This document shows, piece after piece, positions 9,434-19,177 of a stretch of DNA of 64,000 bases. Position numbers and translations under genes: made by a program. Origin of the DNA: Lysobacter antibioticus (GTDB taxonomy: Bacteria; Pseudomonadota; Gammaproteobacteria; Xanthomonadales; Xanthomonadaceae); NCBI RefSeq assembly GCF_000731095.1, contig NZ_JMTZ01000043.1, forward strand, positions 16,320-80,319, in the 5' to 3' direction. The notes under the pieces are model-generated. The model ran no database searches. It was given only the letters and a program-made list of their open reading frames with translations, and was not told the DNA's origin. Every line of letters begins with the position of its first letter. The stretch's first letter is position 1.

Positions 9434-9805
9434 TCAGTGCGCGTCATCGTCGAGCTCGTCGAGCAATTTGCGCAGATCGGCGATGTCCTTGCGGCTGAGC
9501 TTGCGCTGCTCGCTGAAGTGCGCGACTAGGGGCGCGACGCGGCCGTCGAACAAACGGTCCAGCAGGCTGCGGCTCTCGCCCATCACCCAGTCCTCGCGCT
9601 TGAGCACCGGCGCGTACAGATAACGGCGGCCGTCCTTGTCGGCGCGCACGGCCCCCTTGTTCAACAGCCGGTTGAGCAGGGTCTTGATCGTCGCTTCCTG
9701 CCAGTGCTGACTGTCGGCGAGCGCGGCGATGACCTCTTCGGCCGACTGCGGGTGGCGGCGCCACAACACGTCCATGACGAGAGATTCGGCTTCGCTGATC
9801 TGCAT
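9434..9805 (-). CDS. blaI: BlaI/MecI/CopY family transcriptional repressor
   Basis: 123 residues. The N-terminal winged helix is clear: ISEAESLVMDVLWRRHPQSAEEVIAAL, then the recognition region WQEATIKTLLNRLLNKGAV and the wing DGRRYLYAPVL. The short C-terminal helical part is the dimerisation region cleaved by BlaR1-type peptidases. Its partner peptidase is the next gene. The start codon lies inside one arm of a perfect inverted repeat that also overlaps the promoter, so autorepression is very likely. Its targets may also include the divergent CoA-transferase gene at 9890. Confidence 0.93.
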   Translation of the reverse strand: MQISEAESLVMDVLWRRHPQSAEEVIAALADSQHWQEATIKTLLNRLLNKGAVRADKDGRRYLYAPVLKREDWVMGESRSLLDRLFDGRVAPLVAHFSEQRKLSRKDIADLRKLLDELDDDAH

Positions 9806-9857
9806 CGTTTACATCCGTAGTTTTTATTTAGATTACGCCTGTAAACGATGCTGTCAA
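9803..9857 (-). promoter_or_regulatory. blaI promoter with paired BlaI-type operator arms
   Basis: A perfect 11-bp inverted repeat, CATCGTTTACA (9803-9813) and TGTAAACGATG (9840-9850), flanks the blaI promoter. Reading minus, -35 TTGACA (9852-9857), a 16-nt spacer and -10 TAATCT (9830-9835) make a strong sigma-70 promoter. One arm sits in the spacer and the other covers the blaI start codon. The TACA/TGTA cores match the known BlaI/MecI operator style. The region also lies just upstream of the divergent gene at 9890. Confidence 0.85.
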
Positions 9858-9889
9858 GCCCGCCCTCGGCGGAATGCGATACTGCTCGC

Positions 9890-11977
9890 ATGACCGCTCC
9901 CGCCCGCTTCGATTCCCTCGACGACGCCGTCGCTTTCCTCTACGAACGGCTGCCCGGCCCACTGCATGTCGGTGCCCCGCTCGGCCTGGGCAAGCCGCAT
10001 CGGCTGCTCAATGCGCTGTACGCCCGGGCCGAACGCGAAACCGCGCGTCCGCTGCATCTGTACACGGCGCTGTCGCTGGATCCGCCAGGAGCCGGCAAGG
10101 GTTTGGAGGGGCGTTTCGTCGGTCCGTTCGCGCAGCGCCATTTCGGCGACGACTTCCCGCGCCTGCGCTATGTGCAGGCGCTCAAGCGCAACACCCTGCC
10201 GGCGCATATCGAGATCGAAGAGTTCTATCTGCAATCGGGCGCGCTGCTCAACGCCGTCGCCGCCCAGCGCCGTTACGCCAGCCTCAACTACACCCACGTC
10301 GCACGCGCTCTGGCCGACCGCGGCGTCAATGCCATCGTGCAGAAGGTCGCGGCCGAGCCCGGCGGCGATCGCCTGTCCTTGTCGTGCAACACCGACCTGA
10401 CCTGCGATGCGGTCGACGCGATCGTCGCCCGCGGCCTGCCGCGGCCGGTGCTGATCGCCGAAGTCGATCCGCAACTGCCCTGGCTCGGCGGCAGCGCCGC
10501 CGTCGACCCCGGCTTTTTCGACGCAGTGGTGACTCCGCCGGGTCCGCATCCGAAACTGTTCGGGCTGCCCCGGCAACCGGTCGCCGACGCCGACTACGCG
10601 ATCGGCTTCTACGCCAGCACCCTGGTGCGCGACGGCGGCACCCTGCAGATCGGCATCGGCACCCTGGCCGATGCGCTGTGCCATGCGCTGGCGCTGCGGC
10701 ATACCGACAATGCGGCGTACTTGCGGGTGGTGAAGGCGTTGGGGGTCGAAGTGGACGAAGCGGGTGCGCCGGTTGGGCGAACCGCTTTCAGCGCCAATGA
10801 CCTGAGCTTGGGGCGTAACGCGATGGCGCCGGTTGCGCCGGTTGGACAACCTGCTTCTAGTGCCAATGACCTGAGCTTGGGGCGTAACGCGATGGCGCCA
10901 GTTGCGCCGCTTGGACCATTTAGCACTGGGCTTTTTGGCTGTTCCGAGATGATCAACGAAGGGTTTCGGCGTCTCGTCGAAGTCGGCGTGATCAAGCGCA
11001 AGGTCGTCGACGACCTGGAGCTCATGCGCCGGCTCGACGACGGCAGCGCAAGCCCCGCAGACGATGCGCGGCTCGAAGACGAAGGCGAATTCCTGCAGGG
11101 CGGCTTCTATCTGGGCTCGCCGGACTTCTACCAGTGGCTGCGCACCTTGTCGGACGAGCAACGGCGCGGCATCGGCATGCGCCGGATCAGCGAGGTCAAC
11201 GAACTCTACGGCGGCAACGAGACACTCGAACGCCTACAACGCCGCGATGCGCGTTTCTTCAACAGCTGCATGATGGCGACCGCGCTCGGTGCGGCAGTCT
11301 CGGACACGCTCGACGACGGCCGTGTCGTGTCCGGCGTGGGCGGCCAATACAACTTCGTCGCCATGGCGCATGCGTTGCCGAACGCGCGCTCGGTGTTGAT
11401 GCTGCGCTCGACCCGCGAAAGCGCCGGCACGGTGCGCTCCAACGTGGTCTGGAACTACGCCCAGGCCACCATTCCGCGCCATCTGCGCGACGTCTACATC
11501 ACCGAATACGGCATCGCCCACCTGCGCGGCAAGACCGACGAGGACTGCATCGAGGCGATGTGCGCGATCGCCGACACGCGCTTCGCCGGCGCCCTGCGCG
11601 AAGCTGCACGCGCCTCCGGCAAGCTGGCGCCGGGCGCGGCGCAGCCGGCGTCGAGCGCACGCGGCGGCGCCAACACCCCGGAACGTTTGCGCGACCTGCT
11701 CGCCCCGTTCCGCGCCGACGGCACCCTGCCCGACTATCCGCTCGGCAGCGACTTCACCGAAGTCGAACAACGCCTCGTCAAGGCGCTAGGCCTGTTGAAG
11801 GCCAGTACGACCACGCGCGCGGGCACCGCCCGCACCGTGCTGCGGGCCTTGTTCTCCCGGCCCGGCCACGACCGCGAGGCCATGCAACGGATGGACCTGG
11901 TACGACCGGCCGGCCTCGGCGACAAGCTGCAGGCGCGACTGCTGTCGTGGGCGCTGGCACAAGACGGGCAAGGCTGA
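9890..11977 (+). CDS. Acetyl-CoA hydrolase/CoA-transferase family protein with internal repeat
   Basis: 695 residues from the ATG at 9890. The C-terminal half carries the acetyl-CoA hydrolase/transferase C-domain: ISEVNELYGGNETLERL, GVGGQYNFVAMAHAL, RSTRESAGTVRSNVVW and ITEYGIAHLRGKTDEDC. Such proteins hydrolyse acyl-CoA or transfer CoA between short carboxylic acids in the cytoplasm. After about residue 293 the chain is interrupted by two imperfect copies of a 23-residue unit (SANDLSLGRNAMAPVAPVG), encoded by a 69-bp tandem DNA repeat and probably a surface loop insertion. The rest of the fold looks intact on both sides, so the gene is likely functional. It is divergent from blaI and may share its control. 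Confidence 0.85.
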   Translation: MTAPARFDSLDDAVAFLYERLPGPLHVGAPLGLGKPHRLLNALYARAERETARPLHLYTALSLDPPGAGKGLEGRFVGPFAQRHFGDDFPRLRYVQALKRNTLPAHIEIEEFYLQSGALLNAVAAQRRYASLNYTHVARALADRGVNAIVQKVAAEPGGDRLSLSCNTDLTCDAVDAIVARGLPRPVLIAEVDPQLPWLGGSAAVDPGFFDAVVTPPGPHPKLFGLPRQPVADADYAIGFYASTLVRDGGTLQIGIGTLADALCHALALRHTDNAAYLRVVKALGVEVDEAGAPVGRTAFSANDLSLGRNAMAPVAPVGQPASSANDLSLGRNAMAPVAPLGPFSTGLFGCSEMINEGFRRLVEVGVIKRKVVDDLELMRRLDDGSASPADDARLEDEGEFLQGGFYLGSPDFYQWLRTLSDEQRRGIGMRRISEVNELYGGNETLERLQRRDARFFNSCMMATALGAAVSDTLDDGRVVSGVGGQYNFVAMAHALPNARSVLMLRSTRESAGTVRSNVVWNYAQATIPRHLRDVYITEYGIAHLRGKTDEDCIEAMCAIADTRFAGALREAARASGKLAPGAAQPASSARGGANTPERLRDLLAPFRADGTLPDYPLGSDFTEVEQRLVKALGLLKASTTTRAGTARTVLRALFSRPGHDREAMQRMDLVRPAGLGDKLQARLLSWALAQDGQG
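10793..10915 (+). repeat. In-frame 69-bp tandem repeat inside the CoA-transferase gene
   Basis: 38 bases are identical at 10793-10830 and 10862-10899 (starting GCCAATGACCTGAGCTTGGG), with a period of 69 bp (23 codons). A partial third unit precedes them from about 10764. The period keeps the frame. The segment has lower GC and less biased codon third positions than the surrounding gene, suggesting insertion of a repeat unit followed by duplication. Confidence 0.85.
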
Positions 11978-12047
11978 GCTCGCTTATTCAGGCCTAGTGT
12001 CCAGCGTAGACCAATCGAGGCGCTGCGGGCCGCAAGTCCATCCAGAT

Positions 12048-12079
<32 letters not shown>

Positions 12080-12132
12080 TTGATGAGCTTGGCGCAGGAT
12101 CGAATTTGCGAGAACACCCAGAGACCCGGAGG

Positions 12133-12187
12133 GCGCCGCACAGGACGTGCGGCGTTTTTCGATAAGACAGGGATGTCTTATCGAAAA
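12133..12187 (+). terminator. Terminator-like hairpin followed by a 15-bp perfect palindrome
   Basis: Stem CGCCGCAC (12133-12140), loop AGGAC, stem GTGCGGCG (12146-12153), then TTTTT: a good rho-independent terminator for the plus-strand gene ending at 11977, though about 150 nt away. The T run is also the first arm of a second perfect palindrome, TTTTTCGATAAGACA (12154-12168) with TGTCTTATCGAAAAA (12173-12187) and loop GGGA. The two may be parts of one dispersed element. Confidence 0.65.
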
Positions 12188-12245
12188 ATCCCGGCGCGCG
12201 CACCGACCTCGCAGGGGAGCTTCGTCAAGGAGAGCCCTTTTCTTT

Positions 12246-12283
12246 GGTTATCTTTCTTTTGGGCTTAGCAAAAGAAAGTAACC
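12246..12283 (+). repeat. Dispersed long hairpin, CTTTCTTTTG type
   Basis: GGTTA-T-CTTTCTTTTG (12246-12261) pairs with CAAAAGAAAG-TAACC (12269-12283): a 15-bp stem with one bulged base and a 7-nt loop, GGCTTAG. It is very AT-rich against the high-GC background. Elements of this type are common between genes in Xanthomonas-group genomes. Confidence 0.75.
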
Positions 12284-12362
12284 CGGCCGCGTCAGCGGAC
12301 GGAAGCCTTGCTGTGGCTGTTGCTTCATAGCTCTGCGGCAAGAAGCGCCGCAACCGCCAGCG

Positions 12363-12498
12363 GCGCGGTCGCGGCTTGCGCCGCTCCTACCCCGGCGAAA
12401 GCACGCCGCGTCGATGAATGACATCGGCTTTGGGGCCTCTGCGCGTCCCGCGGTCGCGGCTCATGACCGAAGGAAATCCAGTAGGACGCCGCTCCTAC
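12363..12498 (+). repeat. REP-like repeats (GGTCGCGGCT ... GCTCCTAC)
   Basis: Two related motifs: GCGGTCGCGGCTTGCGCC followed by GCTCCTAC at 12366-12391, and CGGTCGCGGCTCATGACC at 12451-12468 followed by the hairpin GTAGGA-CGCCGC-TCCTAC at 12481-12498. A diverged relative, GCGGTCGCAGCTCGCGCAG, lies near 49408. They look like REP-type intergenic repeats. Confidence 0.6.
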
Positions 12499-12544
12499 AG
12501 GAGAAGGATTCGCAAGGCTCCGCTCTTCAAGCAAGAGCCGACCC

Positions 12545-13375
12545 TCAGTAGGCCCCCTGCGTCTCGCCCGCGGGCGCCCGCTTACGCGCCGATACGCGAG
12601 CGAACAGCCGATACCCGAGGCGGATGCCCGGTTTCTCGACGAAGCGATAGGTCAACCACGCGGCCGGAATCGCCAGCGCCAAACTGATCGCCGCACAGCC
12701 GGCATACGCCGCTCCCGGCGGAAGGTGCTCGTGCGACCGTGCGAACACGCCATACAAGAGCGACACCACAAACGGATGCACGAGATAAAGCGAGTAGCTG
12801 ATCGTACCCAGGAAACAGGTCGCACGATTCACCAGCAGCCGATTATTTGCCAGCAACAGGCCGAGCAGCATCGCGCCGTAGAACACGGCGCTCTGGTTCC
12901 AACCGCTCAACCCAGGCACCGGCGGCAGCATCCGATAGAACAATAAGGCGTTGCCGATCACGCCGACCAACAACAGAGCAACGCCGAGCGGTCGGCGAAT
13001 GCGCACGGGCTTGTCGCGCAGGCATAACCAGAGCTGAAACAGGACGCAGCCCCAGGCCAATACCAGCCAATGCGTCAAAGCCAGCAGCAAGGGCGCGATG
13101 CGGAACCACCGGTTCAGATAAAAACTGCGCAAGGCCACGCCCGATGCGGCATGGCGCGGCCAGGTCAGGGACAACGAAAACGCACTCATGACGAAGAACA
13201 GGGCGACACGGGTGACCGCCCATCGACGAACGGCAGGAGCGCCGCTGGCACGGCGAGATCGGGATCGGCCATCGCCATGACGTGATAGATCACCACATAC
13301 AAGGCGGCCAGTCCGCAGCGCATCCAACTGGGGCAAGCGGGACTGCAGCGGCTCGGTGTCGAGGTCTTGTGCCAT
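12545..13375 (-). pseudogene. Acyltransferase-3 family membrane protein, frameshifted and shortened
   Basis: The frame starting at 13375 opens PQLDALR, the usual acyltransferase-3 start. It then loses homology: the expected continuation GLAALYVVIYHVMAMADP is in another minus frame (about 13325-13215). The main frame resumes at ALFFVMSAFSLSLTW. This needs two compensating frameshifts. After FYLNRWFRIAPL the protein also appears shortened, since only about 270 residues and fewer membrane helices remain instead of roughly 350-400. The C-terminal LGTISYSLYLVHPFVVSLLYG and YRFVEKPG motifs are intact. The family O-acylates surface sugars. Most likely a decaying gene; a sequencing error is less likely because two shifts plus a deletion are needed. 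Confidence 0.75.
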
Positions 13376-13562
13376 GCCATGTCATGGCCTCGGCAGCTAA
13401 GGAAGGACTCGGTCGCCGGCGCGATCCGCCGGAGGGCGTCATCCGGCTCGGTTCCGGATCGGCCCTGAGCCTCGTCATGGGTTGGTGCGACCGCCGGAGC
13501 GTCGTCGCACCTTGCCTTGCAGGCCCACGCCGCCGAGCGGCGGCGCGGCCTGCCGGGACCGG

Positions 13563-15563
13563 TCAGGCCAGGTTCTTGACCGCCGACACCACGCGCTCGA
13601 CGGTGAAGCCGAAGTGCGGGAACAGGGCCTCGGCCGGGGCCGAGGCACCGAAGCCGTCGATGCCGATCACGTCGCCGTCCAGGCCGACATACTTGCGCCA
13701 GAAGCCGGTGACGCCGGCCTCGATCGCAACGCGCTTGCGCACCGCATTGGGCAGCACCGACTCGCGGTACTCGAAGGGCTGGCGGTCGAACACGTCGCTC
13801 GACGGCATCGACACCACGCGTACCTTGAGGCCTTCGGCGCTAAGCACGTCGGCAGCCTGGGTGGCGAGGCCGACTTCGGAACCGGTCGCGATCAGGATCG
13901 CGTCCGGGGTGCCTTCGCTGTCGCGCAGCACGTAGCCGCCGAGCGCGATCTGCTTGACCTGCTCGTCGTTGCGCGGCTGATGCATCAGGTTCTGACGCGA
14001 GAAGATCAGGCAGCTCGGGCCGTCCTTGCGCTCGATCGCCGCACGCCACGACACCGCCGACTCGACCGCGTCGCAGGGACGCCAGACGTCGTTGTCGGGG
14101 ATGTAGCGCAGCGACGCCAGGTGCTCGACCGGCTGGTGGGTCGGGCCGTCTTCGCCGAGACCGATCGAATCGTGGGTGTAGACGTGGATCGCGTGCGCGC
14201 CCATCAGCGCGCTCATGCGCACGGCGTTGCGGGCGTAGTCGCTGAACACCAGGAAGGTGGCGTCGTAGGGGATGAAACCGCCGTGCAACTGCAGACCGTT
14301 GCTGATCGCGGTCATCGCGAACTCGCGCACGCCGTAATAGATGTAGTTGGCGTTGGGGTCGTCGGTCGCGACCGACTTGCTGCCCTTCCACAGGGTCAGG
14401 TTGGAATGCGCCAGGTCGGCGGAACCGCCGATCAGTTCCGGCAGCAGCGGCGCGAAAGTCTCGATCGCCATCTGCGAAGCCTTGCGCGAGGCGATGGTCG
14501 GGCCGTCGGCCTGCAGCTTGGCGATGTAGGCGTTGGCCTGGGCGAGGAAGTCGTCGGGCAGCTCGCCGTGCGAACGGCGGGTCAGCTCGGCGGCCTCGTC
14601 GGGATAACGCGCGGCATAGGCGTCGAACAGACGGTTCCACTGGTCCTCGCGGACCAGGCCGGTGCTGCGCGAACGCCAGCCGTCGTAGATGCTTTCGGGA
14701 ATCTCGAAGTCGCCGTACGGCCATTCCAGCGCGGCGCGGGTCGCGGCAATCTCGTCCTTGCCCAGCGGCGCGCCGTGCGAGGATTCCTTGCCGGCCTTGG
14801 CCGGCGAGCCGAAGCCGATGGTGGTGCGGCAGCAGATCAAGGTGGGCTTGTCGTCGTGCTTGAGCGCGGTGTCGATGGCGGTCTTGATCTCGACCGCGTC
14901 GTGACCGTTGACGTTGCGGATCACGCGCCAGCCGTAGGCCTCGAAGCGGGCCGGGGTGTCGTCGGTGAACCAGCCGTCGGTGTTGCCGTCGATGGAGATC
15001 TTGTTGTCGTCCCAGAACGCGACCAGCTTACCCAGGCCCCAGGTGCCGGCGAGCGAGGCGGCTTCGTGCGAGATGCCTTCCATCAGGCAGCCGTCGCCCA
15101 TGAACACCCAGGTGCGGTGATCGACGATGCTCAGCTCGGGGCGGTTGAAACGCTGCGCGAGCAGCTTCTCGCCGAGCGCCATGCCGACCGCGTTGGCCAG
15201 GCCCTGGCCGAGCGGGCCGGTGGTGGTCTCCACGCCCGGGGTCATGAAGTTTTCCGGGTGGCCCGGGGTCTTGGACTCGAGCTGGCGGAAGCGCTTGAGG
15301 TCTTCGATCGACAGGTCGTAGCCGGACAGGTGCAGCAGTGCGTACTGCAGCATCGAACCGTGACCATTGGACAAGATGAAGCGGTCGCGGTTGAACCACT
15401 TCGGATTGTTCGGGTTGTGGGTCAGGTAGTCGTTCCAGAGCACCTCGGCGATGTCGGCCATGCCCATCGGCATGCCCGGATGACCGGAGTTGGCGGCCTG
15501 CACCGCGTCGATGGCGAGGAAACGAATGGCGTTGGCAAGGTCGCGGCGGCTGTGCGTCGTCAT
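13563..15563 (-). CDS. tkt: Transketolase
   Basis: 666 residues from the ATG at 15563 ([14 protein letters not shown]), close to the usual 663; another ATG four codons earlier at 15575 is possible, and neither has a good ribosome site. The enzyme moves two-carbon ketol units between sugar phosphates in the pentose phosphate pathway, using thiamine diphosphate. Visible motifs are [18 protein letters not shown], the thiamine-binding [18 protein letters not shown] with the NKIS segment, and the C-terminal half with [19 protein letters not shown]. It is cytoplasmic, and no partner gene is on the same strand nearby. Confidence 0.97.
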   Translation of the reverse strand: MTTHSRRDLANAIRFLAIDAVQAANSGHPGMPMGMADIAEVLWNDYLTHNPNNPKWFNRDRFILSNGHGSMLQYALLHLSGYDLSIEDLKRFRQLESKTPGHPENFMTPGVETTTGPLGQGLANAVGMALGEKLLAQRFNRPELSIVDHRTWVFMGDGCLMEGISHEAASLAGTWGLGKLVAFWDDNKISIDGNTDGWFTDDTPARFEAYGWRVIRNVNGHDAVEIKTAIDTALKHDDKPTLICCRTTIGFGSPAKAGKESSHGAPLGKDEIAATRAALEWPYGDFEIPESIYDGWRSRSTGLVREDQWNRLFDAYAARYPDEAAELTRRSHGELPDDFLAQANAYIAKLQADGPTIASRKASQMAIETFAPLLPELIGGSADLAHSNLTLWKGSKSVATDDPNANYIYYGVREFAMTAISNGLQLHGGFIPYDATFLVFSDYARNAVRMSALMGAHAIHVYTHDSIGLGEDGPTHQPVEHLASLRYIPDNDVWRPCDAVESAVSWRAAIERKDGPSCLIFSRQNLMHQPRNDEQVKQIALGGYVLRDSEGTPDAILIATGSEVGLATQAADVLSAEGLKVRVVSMPSSDVFDRQPFEYRESVLPNAVRKRVAIEAGVTGFWRKYVGLDGDVIGIDGFGASAPAEALFPHFGFTVERVVSAVKNLA

Positions 15564-15822
15564 GGGAGTCTGCATGCTGGGGGCTTGGAAGCCGCTCCCG
15601 ACGGGACCGGCGAAGAGCCGCCATTGTCCCATCCCGGCGCCGCCGTGTCGCCCCGAACCACTGGCCGAAAGCCGCACGCCGGGCTTGCAAATGCGCGGAA
15701 AACCGCGCTGGGCCTGCTCTGAGGGCAGGATCGGCACGCTCGCCACAAGCGATCGGTGCGCTAGGCCACGAAGCCCGCAGGGCCGATCGTGCCGACGGTC
15801 GCGCAAGCCCTTGCGCAAACGA

Positions 15823-15847
15823 AAAACCCGCCGTTCAGGCGGGTTTT
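15823..15847 (-). terminator. Intrinsic terminator of the dicarboxylate symporter gene
   Basis: A 10-bp perfect stem, AAAACCCGCC/GGCGGGTTTT with loop GTTCA, lies 20 nt beyond the stop of the minus-strand symporter and is followed by TCG on that strand. Confidence 0.85.
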
Positions 15848-15867
15848 CGTGCGCTCGGGCAGCGGCC

Positions 15868-17247
15868 TCAGTCCGCCAGGCTTTCGGCCGGCGGATCGGC
15901 GACGCCGCGCGACACCATCGCCGCGATGGCGATGTCGCCGGTGACGTTGAGCGTGGTCCGGCACATGTCGAGGAAGTGATTGACGCCGAGGATCAGGCCG
16001 ATACCCTCGGCCGGCACGCCGACCATGGCGCAGATCATCGCCACCACCGGCAGCGAGCCCGAGGGCACGCCGGCGGTACCGATGCCGCCCAGGATGCATA
16101 CCAGCATCACCATCACCTGCTGGCCCAGGCTCAGGTCGACGCCGAAGAACTGGGCCAGGAAGATCACCGTGACGCCTTCGAACAAGGCGGTGCCGTTCTG
16201 GTTGGCGGTCGCGCCGACGGTCAACACGAAGCGCGACACCCGACGCGGCAAGTGCAGCTCGTCTTCGGCCACGCGCAACGCAGTCGGCAGGGTGGCGTTG
16301 CTCGACGCGGTCGAGAATGCCAGCACCATCGCTTCCTGTACGCCCTTGAAGAACTCCATCGGCGAGCGGCCGCCGATGAACTTCAGGGCCAGCGAATAGA
16401 CCACGAACAGATGGATGGCGAGCGCAGCGACCACCACCGCGACGTACTTGGCGAGCTTGAACAACAGGTCCCAGCCGAACGCCGAAGCCAGGTTGAACAT
16501 GAAACAGAACACCGCGTACGGCGCCAGCTTGATGACCAGGCCGATCAGGGTCATGGAGATGTCGAACAGGCCCTGGATGCCTTCGCGCAGAGTGTCCACG
16601 GCCTTGGAGCGGGTCAGCACCATGCCCACGCCGATCATCAGGGCGAAGAACATCACCGCGAGGATGGCGTCGTCGGCGGCGGCCTGGATGACGTTGCTGG
16701 GCACGATCGAGACCAGCATCTGAATGCCCTTGGGCGCATTGGCGCTGCCCTGGACGATGCTCTGCGCGCGCTCGGCGTTCTCGCTCATCAACAACTGCGC
16801 CTGGGCCGGGTCGACGCCGGCGCCGGGCTGAAACAGGTTGACCATGACCAGGCCGAGGATCACCGCCAGCGCCGACATCAGTACGGTCAGGCCGAGCGTG
16901 CGCCAACCCACACGGCCGAACGAACGGATGTCGCCCATCTCGCTCACGCCCATGACCAGCGCCGAGAACAGCAGCGGGATCACCAACATGAAGATCAGGC
17001 GCAGGAAGATTTCGCCGGCCGGGCCGGTGACGGTTTCGGTGAGCAGCTTGAGCAGCGGGCGGCACTGCCAGGCGATGTCGGCGCCGGCCGTGGTGGCCGG
17101 ACAGACCTGGCCGGCCAGTTGCGCGTAGGTGACGCTGCCGATGCCGGCGGCGTAGACGATCAGGCCGAGGACGAGGCCCGCGAGGAAGCCGATCGCCATC
17201 TTCCAATGCAACGGCAGCGGCTTGCGCGCGTTAAGGTTTTCGCTCAT
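15868..17247 (-). CDS. Dicarboxylate/amino-acid:cation symporter (DAACS family)
   Basis: 459 residues from the ATG at 17247 ([17 protein letters not shown]); the in-frame upstream extension is not protein-like. It has eight or more hydrophobic segments and the family motifs: a serine-rich hairpin ([13 protein letters not shown]), [16 protein letters not shown] and the C-terminal [22 protein letters not shown]. These residues bind substrate and sodium in glutamate/aspartate/C4-dicarboxylate carriers of the inner membrane. The exact substrate cannot be set from sequence. Monocistronic, with its own terminator. Confidence 0.92.
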   Translation of the reverse strand: MSENLNARKPLPLHWKMAIGFLAGLVLGLIVYAAGIGSVTYAQLAGQVCPATTAGADIAWQCRPLLKLLTETVTGPAGEIFLRLIFMLVIPLLFSALVMGVSEMGDIRSFGRVGWRTLGLTVLMSALAVILGLVMVNLFQPGAGVDPAQAQLLMSENAERAQSIVQGSANAPKGIQMLVSIVPSNVIQAAADDAILAVMFFALMIGVGMVLTRSKAVDTLREGIQGLFDISMTLIGLVIKLAPYAVFCFMFNLASAFGWDLLFKLAKYVAVVVAALAIHLFVVYSLALKFIGGRSPMEFFKGVQEAMVLAFSTASSNATLPTALRVAEDELHLPRRVSRFVLTVGATANQNGTALFEGVTVIFLAQFFGVDLSLGQQVMVMLVCILGGIGTAGVPSGSLPVVAMICAMVGVPAEGIGLILGVNHFLDMCRTTLNVTGDIAIAAMVSRGVADPPAESLAD

Positions 17248-17453
17248 GAATCCGGCCTGGCCCAAACAGCGGGCAGGATACACCAGGGGCTTGCGGCGGC
17301 CTCGCTGCGTCGCAGCCATACCGGCCGAGGCCGGCGGAGCACGCGTCGGCGGGCGGAGCGGCGATCGCGGCGCCCGCTCAGGGCGCCGGCCGGCTTAGGA
17401 GGGCTCGTTCGAGCATGGCTCGCTCGAACATGCCTCGCTCAAGCAGGGCTCGC

Positions 17454-19172
17454 TCAGGACGGCTTGCGCGGGGGATACAGCGGCGGCAACGGTGACGCTG
17501 CCGTCTGCTCCGCCTCGTGCCACGACGGCCCCTGGGCGAAGGCCTGACGCAGTTGCGCACGCGCGGCGACGCCGTCGCCCCCGCCCCAGCGCGCGCGGCG
17601 CAGGGCCTGTACCGCCTCGCGCTGGGCCGGATCGGCCAGGCGCTCGACCAGTTCGTCGTCGTCGGCCGCCGGCGGATGCGCCAGCGAACGCAGCACGGTC
17701 GCGATGTGGTCGAAATCGGCCAGATCGATCATCTGGCGCAAAGCCGGCACGTTGACCGGCACGCGTTTCACCGCAACGCTGGCCTCCGCAGTGGCCTCGG
17801 CGCCCGGTTTCGGCAGCAAGCTGGCCGGATGGCTGCGCAGATGCAAGGCCCAGACCAAGGTCGCCAACCACAGCGCCGCGAACAGCAGCGCCGCCAAGGC
17901 CCAAGCGCTGGAGATGCCGCCCGCGGGCGCGGCGCCGACAGCCGCTCCCGCCGCACCGGCCGGCAAGGCATCGGCGAGGGTCGTGGCCGCCCCTGCGGCA
18001 CCCGCAGCCGCAGGAGCCGCGGCGGCCGCACCGCCCGCCGCCGCGATCGTCCACGACAGCGGCGGCAGCGCGCTGCTGCGCGGCTTGCCGGTGGCGACGT
18101 CCCACCACTCCATGCGCAGGCCGTCGAGCCGGGTCGGGCCGGTGCGCGAGGGCACCAGCGAGAACTTGCGCGTCAGCTTCACCCGAGGGCGGCCGTCGGC
18201 GAAACCGTCGTCGGCCTGGACCGGCTCGGGAAACACTTGCACGCCGTCGATCGGCGGCAGTTCCAGCCCGGGCAACTGCGCCGCGTTGGCGCCGTCGACC
18301 GTCGCCTCGACCACCAGGGTCGCCGCGCTGCCGACTCGCAGTTCCTGCGGCGTGGAGCGATAACGCAGGTTCAGGTCGTGCAAGGGCAGCCACGGCTGCG
18401 GCGCGTCGGCCGGCAGCGCCTGCACGTTCAGATTGCGCGGCCGGGCGCGCGCGCGCAGTTCGTCGCCGCTGCCGCCCATGATCTGGTCGATGAAGCTCGG
18501 CGCGCTGCGCCCCTCGAACAGCGCCGCCGGCACGCTGAGCGCGCCGCTGCGTTCGGGCACCAGCAGGAAACGCCGTTCGACCACGGTGTAGCGGCGTCCG
18601 GCGATATCGCGGCTGTACTGCGCGTCGTCGCCGACCCGCATCAACGACGCGCCCTCCGGCACCGGCTGGTCGATCTTGCCGGCCAGCAAGGGCACCGCCG
18701 CGTACAGGCGCACCACCCAGCCCACTGCCTGTTGCACGTAGGGGCTGAGGTCGTCGGCCTCGCTCTCGATGAAGACGTCGCCGCCCGCGCCCTGCGGCGC
18801 GCTGGCCGGTTCGCCCAGCACTTCCAACTCCAGGGGCTGGGTGCGCTCGCTGCCGACTTGCAGCGCCGCAATCGCGATGCGGCCGCTGCGGCGCGGCTGC
18901 AGCAGCACCGAGAATTGGCTGCGCACGGCCAGGCCGTTCTTGCCCGGCACCATCTCGCTGTTGCTGCGGCTGGCGCTCAACACGAAATCGCTGCGCAGCG
19001 GAGCGAAGTCGGGACTGTTGCCGAGCGAGCCGGTGGTCTCGACGTTCAAGGTCACCGTTTCGCCGGCATTGATGCGCTCGCGGTCGAGCCAGGCGCGCGT
19101 TTGCGCGAACGCGCCCGTGCTGAGCGTCGCCAGCAACAACCACAACCCAAGTTGGCCCATCCATCGCGACAT
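17454..19172 (-). CDS. batD: BatD-like (BAM_3/oxygen-tolerance) protein
   Basis: 572 residues from the ATG at 19172, 5 nt after the BatB/C stop. It has a signal peptide (WLLLATLSTGAFAQ) and a large periplasmic beta-rich region starting AWLDRERINAGETVTLNVET, the usual BatD opening. A second similar domain follows, then an Ala-rich linker, a transmembrane helix near residues 410-435 and a cytoplasmic helical tail. It is the last gene of the moxR-DUF58-DUF4381-batA-batB/C-batD operon. Bat proteins support cell-envelope integrity and stress tolerance; the molecular role of BatD is not settled. Confidence 0.88.
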   Translation of the reverse strand: MSRWMGQLGLWLLLATLSTGAFAQTRAWLDRERINAGETVTLNVETTGSLGNSPDFAPLRSDFVLSASRSNSEMVPGKNGLAVRSQFSVLLQPRRSGRIAIAALQVGSERTQPLELEVLGEPASAPQGAGGDVFIESEADDLSPYVQQAVGWVVRLYAAVPLLAGKIDQPVPEGASLMRVGDDAQYSRDIAGRRYTVVERRFLLVPERSGALSVPAALFEGRSAPSFIDQIMGGSGDELRARARPRNLNVQALPADAPQPWLPLHDLNLRYRSTPQELRVGSAATLVVEATVDGANAAQLPGLELPPIDGVQVFPEPVQADDGFADGRPRVKLTRKFSLVPSRTGPTRLDGLRMEWWDVATGKPRSSALPPLSWTIAAAGGAAAAAPAAAGAAGAATTLADALPAGAAGAAVGAAPAGGISSAWALAALLFAALWLATLVWALHLRSHPASLLPKPGAEATAEASVAVKRVPVNVPALRQMIDLADFDHIATVLRSLAHPPAADDDELVERLADPAQREAVQALRRARWGGGDGVAARAQLRQAFAQGPSWHEAEQTAASPLPPLYPPRKPS

Positions 19173-19177
19173 CGGTT

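Noticed and set aside
8171..9805. A beta-lactam resistance operon
   Set aside because: Repressor and M56 peptidase are present, but no beta-lactamase or altered PBP gene is adjacent and the peptidase lacks a penicillin-sensor domain.
12133..12283. Possible insertion sequence ends
   Set aside because: The palindromes are self-complementary hairpins, not a pair of terminal repeats around a transposase gene; no transposase is encoded.
13482..15722. A 746-residue plus-strand frame
   Set aside because: Exact antisense of transketolase; no protein family features.
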